Source: Aspidapion aeneum (taxonomy: Eukaryota; Arthropoda; Insecta; Coleoptera; Brentidae). From it: a stretch of 64,000 bases of DNA. Location of the stretch: contig OY755047.1 in the NCBI GenBank assembly GCA_963576565.1, positions 10,200,931 through 10,264,930 on the forward strand. Reading direction: 5' to 3'. The notes beneath the pieces are model-generated. The model ran no database searches and was not told where the DNA came from. It worked only from the letters and a program-made list of their open reading frames with translations. The number at the start of each line of letters is the position of its first letter. Positions within the stretch are counted from its first letter, which is position 1. A program made the translations under genes and the position numbers. Shown piece after piece: positions 55,625 to 64,000 of this stretch.

Positions 55625-56600
55625 TCCTATTCTTTTTGTTTTTCTGTCCTTCTGACTCTCTGTCTTTTTCTCTCTTTCTGTGTATATGTATTTCTGTCTT
55701 TTTTCTGTTTGTCTTTTTGTCCTGTTTTTTTTCTTTTTCTCTTTCCGTTATTCTGTCTTTTTGTCTTTCTGTATTTCTGTTTTATTGTTCTGTCTTTCCG
55801 GCTTTCTGTCTTTGTCTCTTTCTCTCTCTCTCTCTCTCATTTTGTTTATTTTTATCTTCCTTTGTGTCCTTCCGGCTTCGGTCTTCCCCTTTCTGTCTTG
55901 CCTTTCTGTCTTTTTGTCTTTCTGTCTTTCTGTCTTTCTGTCTTTTTGTCTTTCTGTCTTTCTGTCTTTCTTTCTGTCTTTCTGTCTTTCTGTCTTTCTG
56001 TCTTTCTGTCTTTCTGTCTTTCTGTCTTTCTGTCTTTCTGTCTTTTTGTCCTTCTGTCTTTCTGTCTTTCTGTCTTTCTGTCTTTATGTCTTTCTGTCTT
56101 TCTGTCTTTCTGTCTTTCTGTCTTTCTGTCTTTCTGTCTTTCTGTCTGTCTGTCTTTCTGTCTTTCTGTCTGTCTTTCTGTCTTTCTGTCTTTCTGTCTT
56201 TCTGTCTTTCTGTCTTTCTGTCTTTCTGTCTTTCTGTCTTTCTGTCTTTCTGTCTTTCTGTCTTTCTGTCTTTCTGTCTTTCTGTCTTTCTGTCTTTCTG
56301 TCTTTCTGTCTTTCTGTCTTTCTGTCTTTCTCTCTTTCTGTCTTTCTGTCTTTCTGTCTTTCTGTATTTCGGTCTTTCTGGCTTTCTGGCGTTCTGTCTT
56401 TCTGGCTTTCTGGCGTTCTGTCTTTTTGTTTTTCTGCCTCTCAATCTCTCTCTTTCTATTTTATTTGTCTCTTTATCTTTCTGTTTCTCTGTCTCTCTGT
56501 CTTTCTGTTTTCTTTGTCTTTGTATATTTGTTTCTCCATCCTTCTATCTTGTTTTCTGTTCTTCTGTTTTTCTTTCTTTTCGCTCTTTCTGTTTTTTTGT
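55625..56600. repeat. Long TTTCTGTC microsatellite
   Basis: Polypyrimidine tract. The core, about 55880-56340, is nearly uninterrupted 8-bp repeat (TTTCTGTC); the flanks are degraded TTTCTC-rich versions. Because the 8-bp period has no stop in any frame, long artificial frames (up to 435 codons) arise on both strands and should not be annotated as proteins. Confidence 0.95.
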
Positions 56601-56699
56601 TTTTCTCTATGACTCATTTTTTAATTTATTTGAATTTGAGAATCTTCACGTTGCTGATTCTATTCAAGTCAATTGATTTAAGCAAAATCAAATTAAAAT

Positions 56700-57105
56700 A
56701 CAGCATGTACTACAATTATTTATTTTTACTACAATTTGTAAGAGAGAGAAGTCTCAAACAATCAATGTTGCCATTACTGTCTGCATTGACGGGAGCGCGA
56801 ACGTGCCCAAGTTTTAAAAAGTTTAGAAAGAAAAATTTGGGATTTTCTCCAATAGCGCTCGAGATGAAAACGGCGAACGTCAGGAGATATGGAAAATACA
56901 AAACAGTTTTGCAAAGAGCAATAGATGGCAAGCGAAAGCAAATTCTCGTAGGTGCAAGCCGTAAAAATATTGAGAAGAACTTTGCTCTTTTTTTACGACA
57001 TTTGAACATGATTTAAGAAGAACCTATCCAACTTCACCAAGGCAAATATGAAGTGTTGGCATCTCTCAAAGAACAAACAAAAACGCATGGCTATAGAATG
57101 ACCTA
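56700..57105 (+). other. Unrecognised open segment, possible degenerate exon
   Basis: After the microsatellite one + frame stays open with non-repetitive, basic sequence (SALTGARTCPSFKKF, ALEMKTANVRRYGKYK, DGKRKQILVGASRKN), to a stop at 57014-57016. It then continues in the same frame as EEPIQLHQGKYEVLASLKEQ to a TAA near 57103. A single stop in about 130 codons is better than the local background, but no family is recognised and no splice signals are convincing. It could be a decayed exon or an unknown mobile-element fragment. Confidence 0.3.
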
Positions 57106-57955
57106 AGAAAATAAAAATATATAGTTTTGGTATTTTGAGAGAAAAATATATTTATTAGGCTGTTTTTAGTCGGCATAACGCTATTTTGAGTAGACGTTTC
57201 TCATTGCAATCGTAGTTATCGTTATTCTGAGTCGAAGCAGTAGCAACCTGTCACACCATTATGTTTAATAATCTTAATGGACATGCTTATCTACAGAGGT
57301 TTAGCGCCAGCTTTTTATGAGCTGCTCTGGTTATTTGCGTCGAAATTAGCAACTATGAACCATAACTTCGTGTATCCCCTAATTTTTGTTATGTTTTATT
57401 TTTATGAAAGTTTTGGCAGGTTTAAAATTATTTCCCTTTTTATATAATATTCTTAGTTTAAAAAAAACAACAAGAATTTTGAGGTTAGATTAATATGAAA
57501 TGAAAGCTCGTTATAGTTAAAGTTTGAGGCGACCAATACAAAAACCACAGAGATGGTAGCTTAGCTATACTTTTGCTGTGCAAAAACGTTATTAACAACT
57601 ACAACGAAATTGTCATTTATAGTAGGGAGTTTTGTTACACTTAAAATAACTTTTTTTTAAATTGTTATTTTAAGACGGTTTGCATTAAGAAAAAAGAGAG
57701 GAAGCAATAAACAACAACCACCAACTTTATGTACGGCCATTAAAAACCTATTTTTATTCCCTATGGTCTAAAACAGTTCACAAAACCGGTTTGCCTAATG
57801 TCTGGATTCATATTTGATTATTTATCACAAAGACAAAAGTTTAAAAATTCAAAAATGGAAAAATCTTGACCATGAAAATAAAAACAACACAAACCGACCA
57901 CAACACAAAAAATAGGGGTTAAGGTTAAGACACCATTAATCACATTCAGACAATA
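57106..57955. other. Region without a recognised gene
   Basis: AT-rich, apparently unique sequence. No repeat, coding or RNA signal recognised. Confidence 0.4.
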
Positions 57956-58229
57956 GGGACTTCAATAAAACCTGACTTTATTTTAGAGTCGGCTTTATTC
58001 TGACAGATTTACAAAGAAAGCTTACAGCTGACCTTTTAAAATTGACATACCAAAATCAAATTTAAAAATAAAGTCGCTAACTTTAATTTAATAAAAACAG
58101 GCACTAATAAATCCGGTTCTTAAATACACAAAGGCCGAATTTTAAAAGAAAGCAGCTGCTTTTTATATATAAATCTGTCACAATAGTGCAGATTTTATAA
58201 TAAGGTCAGGTTTTATTCCAATAAGTCCC
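57956..58229. mobile_element. GGGACTTATTGG MITE, copy 2
   Basis: A 274-bp relative of 26740-27010, with ends GGGACTTCAATAAAACCTGA and ATTCCAATAAGTCCC and TA on both sides. It shares the interior AAGCAGCTGCTTTTTATAT. Confidence 0.8.
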
Positions 58230-58334
58230 TAATGACAGATGACAGCGTCTTAGTAGTAGTAGTGGGGGGGTTGACCCGCAGGTCTGACAAGTAGGCCAGA
58301 GTAGGCCCTTTTTGCCATGCCCCAAGTCTGTCCC

Positions 58335-59190
58335 TTAACCCACTCTCTGCACTTCCCTTTGATGGTCGGGTAACTCATTGGGCCTTCCTGTTCTCTTTAC
58401 AAAGTCCAGTAAGTCTGCCCATTTGAGCATGTGCAGTTCTTCCTCGCTCAGAGTTGGCGCTTCGAGTGCCTGTTGTCTCATCCTTGCGTAGGCCTCGCAT
58501 TCTGCCAATGTCTCTTCTTCCTGTCCACAGGCTGGGCAGGTAAGGTCATTCTCGACTCCTATACGTTTCATGTGCCTCCTCAACCGGTTATGTCCGGTTA
58601 GAGTACCTATCAGCAGTCCGAGGTCTTTTCGTGTCCGTCCTAGCATCCATCTAATTCTGGTCGCTTTTGGACGGTCTACGAATTCTCTGGTCTGTCTGCA
58701 ACCCGTTCCTGTTTCCCAGGAGTTTAATAGCGCGGCCTGGGGCCATTTGTTGAGTCCGCTTTGCACTTGTCTTTTTGTCACGCCCAAAAGTGGCTCCGGT
58801 CCTACATAGGCGGTTCCTGCCCCGAGTCGTGCGAGTTCGTCCGCCTTCTCGTTGCCTGGTACCCCCGTATGTCCCGTAACCCAAACCAGCGTCACCCGTT
58901 TGCCATCGCTTAGGGTCTCCAGCGCCTCTGCGCATTCTTCCACCAAGCCGTCAGCAATCTTGGGTGCGTTTAGCGCCTTCAGGGTGGCTTGACTGTCAGA
59001 GCATATATATATAAGCTCCTCTTCGCAGTTCCGAACCTCTTCTAGGGTTGCCGCCATTATTATGGCGTAAACTTCTGCTTGAAAAACAGTAGCCTGCTCA
59101 CCGAGCGAGTAGCTCTTCTGAACTTCCAGTTTTTCCACGTGTACTCCTGCTCCTGTGGTTTGCCTCTCTGATAGTTTAACAGCGTCTTTA
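58335..59190 (-). pseudogene. Non-LTR retrotransposon RNase H and Cys/His tail (R1/I-like)
   Basis: C-terminal end of a retrotransposon polyprotein, stop at 58335. RNase H motifs in order are FQAEVYAI (catalytic Glu), CSDSQATLKAL (catalytic Asp), and TGHTGVPGNEKADELARLGA (His/Asp region). A linker with KWPQAALLNSWE and LGLLIGTLTGHNRLRRH follows, then a CPACGQEEET Cys cluster. The first RNase H Asp and all of the RT are missing; upstream a stop occurs just before NKDAVKLSERQ, so the element is 5'-truncated. RNase H-bearing non-LTR elements belong to the I/R1 group. GC content is higher than in the surroundings. No target duplication was identified. Confidence 0.85.
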
Positions 59191-59836
59191 TTTTAGCCGT
59201 GATGTTTATTAAACCAAAAACTATTCTTATGTTATCTTTAACCTTAAGGACATTAACGACAACATCGACCAAAATAGTCGTTATTTTAAGGGTTACAAAA
59301 ATTCTATTTTATAATTAAACACCACCTGTCGAAAAGATGTGCAATAACTCCATCCTGTAGATAAAAAGAGTGGCAGACAGGTTGGAGAGAAAACTGCGAC
59401 GAATTTCCTGTTTAAAGAGCCGGCAGTTTTAGCAGTTTTTAGGCCCTCTCTGCGATGTTTGACGGCGCGAGATAAGAACTTTTATGAGCCACTGACATAA
59501 ATAATAGTAGGTATATTATATACCAAGGGATAAAAATACAATTTTTTACACGAGGTTTATAAGCGATAATTCGGATTTTTTAATTTATTTTTTTGAGTTT
59601 TCACATTTTATTCCTGATATGTAACTATTCATCCGACTTTTTTATTTTTTTATTCGTGAAATTCGGGATAAAAAGTGTACTTTTGATTACAAAAAATGAT
59701 GGATCTGAGACCTAAATAAAATACCAAAGGGGGAGATGTCGTAGTAATAGTGGTGGGGAGACCATTTTTGGTCTAGCGACAAGGCACACGGCGCGCCCTT
59801 CTCGCACGTTCCCTTTTACAATTTGTCCGTGCACCC
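59191..59836. other. Region without a recognised gene
   Basis: Includes GTAGTAATAGTGGTGGGGAG near 59733, which resembles GTAGTAGTAGTGGGGGGG near 58253, so these may be related edges of one inserted block. No gene. Confidence 0.35.
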
Positions 59837-61338
59837 CACGGTCCTTAAATAAACCGGTTGTCTGGTAACTCGGTGTCATGACGGCCGTGACGTCAGAGCT
59901 ACGTCACAGTTTTCCTAGCAATCAGCAGTCAAACGCTGTTTATAGCGTAATTTCGTCTTTTGCTAGGAAACTTTGTACATTCTGGGTCTTGTAGTAACTA
60001 AAAGGAATTTTAGAAAAAGATGGTTTAGTTTATATTGCAATATTTTAGCACGAAAGCATCACAATGAGCTCCCTGAACTTGGTTGCTATACATATGAAAA
60101 TGAACAAATCAACATGCATTCATATACCATGCCATCTTGGGTGCAAAGCCTTTCTTTTGGAGGCTTAACTGAGCCTTCACCATCATGGAAAGAAAATGTT
60201 AATAAAATGGACAAATGGTTCATAAAATTGCATGGTGACAATTTTAAATTTATTAAAACAAATATTGTGAAGCTAATTGTATATTTGAAAAAGTTTCTAT
60301 TCCATATAAATTGTTAAATTTATTTGGATTAAGTATAAGAATCAAATTTATAAATACCAAAAAGCAAAATGAATTCACAATGAAACGAAAGCTTGATGAT
60401 ACAGGGACTGTTGAGAGTCTTAAAACAGTAAAAAAGTGAAAGAAAATTATTTTGTAAATATTCTATAATTAGATAGGTTTAGTTTTTTGTTACTTGCAAT
60501 ATGATTTAAAAACAAAACTGAGGACCATTCTTAAATTATATACTGGGTGTTCCATAATTGTTATTTTTAAAAATAGAAAAAATATTAAATTGGCAAACTG
60601 GTAGAATCTTTTAAAATTATATTTTTGTTTTTTGAAAAAACTCGAAAACTCAAAGATCGATTTTTTATTTGAGCATCTTAAAGAGCATCAAAAATTCTAC
60701 TAGTTTGCCAATTTAAAGTTTTTTCTATCTTTAATAATAAAAAAAGTTAGCAATGGTGGACACTCGACTTGGAACACCCTGTATAATGCTCAAGTAGGAG
60801 GGAAGGAATATTAGCGTTAGTCAATGTATTTTTATTATAATTTTTCTTGAAATGCGTTAAGAAAGGGGGATCAAAAATCCTTGTGTTATGTAATTTATGA
60901 ATGTTCCCTTACTGCCATTGACTTAAAGTCATTTCAATTTCCTTTCTTTTAATTTTTTTGATAAAATTTCTCAAAAAAAAAACTCATTTTAATTACCTCC
61001 TATCCACAAAAAAATCAATATTGCAGTGTTCGGCGAAAAAAATAAAAATTAATATGACAACATGAACAAGAGTGTCGAATTAACTTAGGAAAAGTATTTA
61101 CAATCGTGTCCTGAATCTGATATTTATAAAACTGTTGGAATTTTTATCATAAATTTTTAAATTATTTGATTTTTTAAATAAATTTTGGTATTTTTACGGC
61201 ATCTATCTTTATTTCTCTCATAATATAACGTATAGGTCTCTCTTTATTGATCGTGGAGCAGGCATATTGCCGCGTCATAGGCTGCCGAGTTCTTATTGGC
61301 TGGGAGTTACCAGACAACCGGTTTATTTACGGACCGTG
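59837..61338. mobile_element. Mutator-like DNA transposon, copy 2
   Basis: A 1502-bp element with the same CACGGTC...GACCGTG termini as 34374-38033, flanked by 9-bp repeats CGTGCACCC (59828-59836) and CGTACACCC (61339-61347), which differ at one base. It has a transposase C-terminal remnant and a long 3' region shared with copy 1. The N-terminal half of the transposase is missing. Confidence 0.8.
59973..60440 (+). pseudogene. Transposase C-terminal remnant
   Basis: An open frame to 60317 includes ELPELGCYTYENEQ, PSWVQSLSFGGLTEPSPSW and WKENVNKMDKWFIKLHG. After a shift near 60300, LFGLSIRIKFINTKKQNE and a KRK-rich end follow to about 60437. The W-x-GGLTEPS-x-W and LF-x-IRIK-x-N pattern is seen at the C-termini of some animal DNA-transposon proteins. 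The catalytic core is missing. The Mutator-like label rests on the 9-bp duplication, not on this fragment. Confidence 0.5.
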
Positions 61339-61402
61339 CGTACACCCAATGTTTACAAGTAATCAAAGGTACACCATATACCAAACTGGTGCACGTGCCC
61401 CT

Positions 61403-63690
61403 TAGGATGCAAGTTTTCTGCCTCAAAGAGGACTTAATTTTGCCTGGCCCCTCTTTATCGAGGGCAGGGATTTTTATACTGCGTAGCAAGTATACACACC
61501 CACACTTTTACACCCCTTCCGAAAAGTGGTCCTGCTACATGTTAGACTTGCATCTATCTCACATCGCTATCGTCCCAGCAGAACTTGGTTATAGACGACA
61601 GACTTCTTTCCTTTTCAGCGCAACAGTAGTGGTCGTCGTGAGTTGACTGTAGGAGATTTATGCTGGCGCCATCCGTACCGATTATATAGCACTTATAACA
61701 GGCTCCTGGGTCATTATTCTTGGTTCCTCAGCTGGCTGCGTGTCGGCCCCTGGACTACACCTGCGTGTATTCTCGATGTTCAAGGTCGGGCGGCAGGGCG
61801 ACTGACTTTTTTTTTCTTCTTGTTTTTGTATCGTCGAACCTGGTACCTTCTGCATGTGAAGCTGACGACCATACCACGGCACTACCCTGTTGCCAAGGGG
61901 AGATGTAACGTTTACCGTTAAAACTAAATGAGATCGGCTTATTAAGATCAGTGGTAGCCATGTATTGAAGCTGTGAATCTTTGTAGCTGATCTAGCTTCA
62001 AAAGAAAGGAAGGAGGTAGCTAGGAAACAGCTTTAAACGAACAGACGACGCCGGTTTTTGTCAACTGCTTTTTGGACATTCTCTATATACAAGTAGACAC
62101 AAAAAAACGTAAAAAAAGCAGTAGGATGCAAGTTTTCTGCCTCAAAGAGGACTTAATTTTGCCTGGCCCCTCTTTATCGAGGGCAGGGATCTTTATACTG
62201 CGTAGAAAGTATCCACAGTGAACCCACGCTTTTAAACCCCTTCCGAAAGGTGACACTGCTACAATTTGTATGTATCTAACATCGCTATCGTCACAGCAGA
62301 ACTTGGTTATAGACGATAGACTTCTTTCCTTTCCAGCGCAACAGTCGTGGTCGTCGTGAGTTGACTGTAGGACATTTATGCTTGCGCCATGCTGGTACCG
62401 ACTATATAGCACTTATAACAGGCTCCTGGGTTATTATTCTTGGTTCCTCAGCTGGCTGCGTGTCGGCCCCTGGACTACATCTGCGTGTATTCTCGATGTT
62501 CAAGGTCAACATATTTTTGCATGTATCGTATCGCACGCTAATTCGATGACGAGTTTTAAACGCTAAAAAGGAAGTGGGCGGCAGGGCGACGAACTTTTTT
62601 TTTCTTGTTTTCGTATCGTCAAAGCTGGTACCTTCTGCATGTGAAGCTGACGACCATACCACGGCACTACCCTGTTGCCAAGGGGAGATGTAACGTTTAC
62701 CATTAAAACTAAATGAGATCGGCTTATTAAGATCAGTGGTAGCCATGTATTGAAGCTGTGAATCTTTATAGCTGATCTAGCTTTAAAAGAAAGGAAGGAT
62801 GTAGCTAGGAAACAGCTTTAAACGAACAGACGACGCCGGTTTTTGTCAACTGCTTTTTGGACATTCTCTATATACAAGTAGACACAAAAAAACGTAAAAA
62901 AAGCAGTAGGATGCAAGTTTTCTGCCTCAAAGAGGACTTAATTTTGCCTGGCCCCTCTTTATCGAGGGCAGGGATCTTTATACTGCGTAGAAAGTATCCA
63001 CAATGAACCCACGCTTTTAAACCCCTTCCGAAAGGTGACACTGCTACAATTTGTATGTATCTAACATCGCTATCGTCACAGCAGAACTTGGTTATAGACG
63101 ATAGACTTCTTTCCTTTCCAGCGCAACAGTCGTGGTCGTCGTGAGTTGACTGTAGGACATTTATGCTTGCGCCATCCTGGTACCGACTATATAGCACTTA
63201 TAACAGGCTCCTGGGTTATTATTCTTGGTTCCTCAGCTGGCTGCGTGTCGGCCCCTGGACTACACCTGCGTGTATTCTCGATGTTCAAGCTCAACATATT
63301 TTTGCATGCATCGTATCGCACGCTAATTCGATGACGAGTTTTAAACGCTAAAAAGGAAGTGGGCGGCAGGGCGACTAATTTTTTTTTCTTGTTTTCGTAT
63401 CGTGAAAGCTGGTACCTTCTGCATGTGAAGCTGACGACCATACCACGGCACTACCCTGTTGCCAAGGGGAGATGTAACGTTTACCGTTAAAACTAAATGA
63501 GATCGGCTTATTAAGATCAGTGGTAGCCATGTATTGAAGCTGTGAATCTTTGTAGCTGATCTAGCTTCAAAAGAAAGGAAGGAGGTAGTTAGGAAACAGC
63601 TTTAAACGAACAGACGACGCCGGTTTTTGTCAACTGCTTTTTGGACATTCTCTATATACAAGTAGACACAAAAAAACGTAAAAAAAGCAT
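61403..63690. repeat. Three tandem copies of a 783-bp unit
   Basis: The unit begins AGGATGCAAGTTTTCTGCCT at 61404, 62125 and 62908, and the last copy ends near 63690. Units 2 and 3 are 783 bp and nearly identical. Unit 1 is about 62 bp shorter because of a deletion near 61785 and is more diverged. All forward and reverse frames recur with the unit and are not genes. A tRNA-like segment lies inside each copy. Confidence 0.9.
61805..61890 (-). repeat. Possible tRNA-derived SINE head in the 783-bp unit
   Basis: On the minus strand, GTGCCGTGGTATGGTCGTCA, a CTTC/GAAG stem with loop ACATGCA, and GGTTCGACGAT (B-box-like) follow in tRNA order, and then an A-rich tract. The A box is poor. Units 2 and 3 have lost the B-box consensus. 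It resembles a SINE promoter region and is not a working tRNA gene. Confidence 0.4.
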
Positions 63691-64000
63691 TTTTTCGACA
63701 AAATAGTAGCAATGTACTTACATATTAACGTCATTTGTTCGTTTTATGGTTAAGTATAATATAAGAATTTATATATAATTGCAATAAATGAATATGTCTG
63801 TTGCTCGCGACTATACCAGGAATAGAAGTAAAAGCACAAGTGAACGAATTCGTTTGGTATTGCTCACTATAATGAAAACGGGGTATTGGTAATTTAGGTA
63901 CTTTTTGCCCAGTACTCGCATCACTAGTCCGAAAATAACTATAACGATTTTTAAACAGTTTCAGCTGTGTTATTATTTTCGCCTCTCTCGTGCACTATCT
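63691..64000. other. Right window edge, no feature
   Basis: AT-rich sequence with no recognised gene, repeat or RNA. Confidence 0.4.

Noticed and set aside
55636..57016. Three overlapping forward frames of 310-435 codons and a 220-codon reverse frame
   Set aside because: They are produced by the 8-bp TTTCTGTC microsatellite, which lacks stops in every frame. The protein would be only Phe-Leu-Ser-Val-Cys repeats or Lys-Asp-Arg repeats.
61296..63441. Many frames of 60-116 codons on both strands
   Set aside because: The same frames recur in each 783-bp unit and have no known domain; they are by-products of the tandem repeat.

Overview
This window looks like nuclear DNA of an arthropod, most likely an insect. 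It is AT-rich, its genes have GT-AG introns, and it is packed with animal-type transposable elements: non-LTR retrotransposons, a Penelope-like element, mariner, pogo-like, P-like, hAT-like and Mutator-like elements, and many foldback elements. The species cannot be named from this sequence. There are no bacterial operons, rRNAs, confident tRNAs or CRISPR arrays.

The only host genes I can support are a tandem array of small secreted C-type lectins, all on the + strand. Gene A contributes only its last exon (2003-2217); its other exons lie left of the window. Gene B (8028-17782, 5 exons, 186 aa) and gene C (23480-38356, 5 exons, 197 aa) are complete. They share exon structure, intron phases (1,0,1,1), signal peptide, EPNN and WND calcium/sugar-binding motifs, four cysteines and an acidic tail. 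About 180 bp of 5' flank and part of the 3' UTR are also conserved. The proteins total under 600 coding bases each, but the genes cover 10-15 kb because their introns are filled with nested mobile elements.

Layout: 1-2000 holds a 50-bp tandem array and two inverted-repeat elements in gene A's last intron or 5' flank. 2200-7810 holds a decayed non-LTR element and pogo-like/MITE insertions. 8028-17782 is lectin B, with a foldback, a palindrome-ended repeat, a P-like element, a second palindrome-ended repeat and an antisense Penelope-like element in its introns. 17800-20150 is B's 3' UTR, split by a nested 2.2-kb insertion. 20300-23290 is intergenic with MITEs, a pogo-like tail and a foldback. 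23480-38356 is lectin C, with deep nests: a jockey-like element inside a MITE, inside a Mutator-like element, inside a foldback in intron 4.

From 38500 to 64000 I recognise no host gene. This part holds a 169-bp satellite at two places in opposite orientation, foldback elements, an RTE-like tail, a hAT MITE with a perfect 8-bp target duplication, a rearranged mariner, a long 8-bp-period microsatellite, a non-LTR RNase H tail, a second Mutator-like copy, and a triplicated 783-bp unit with a possible tRNA-derived SINE head. Because lectins B and C are paralogs, they supply natural empty sites that define several insertions. Functional calls rest on motif recognition by eye; no database search was possible.
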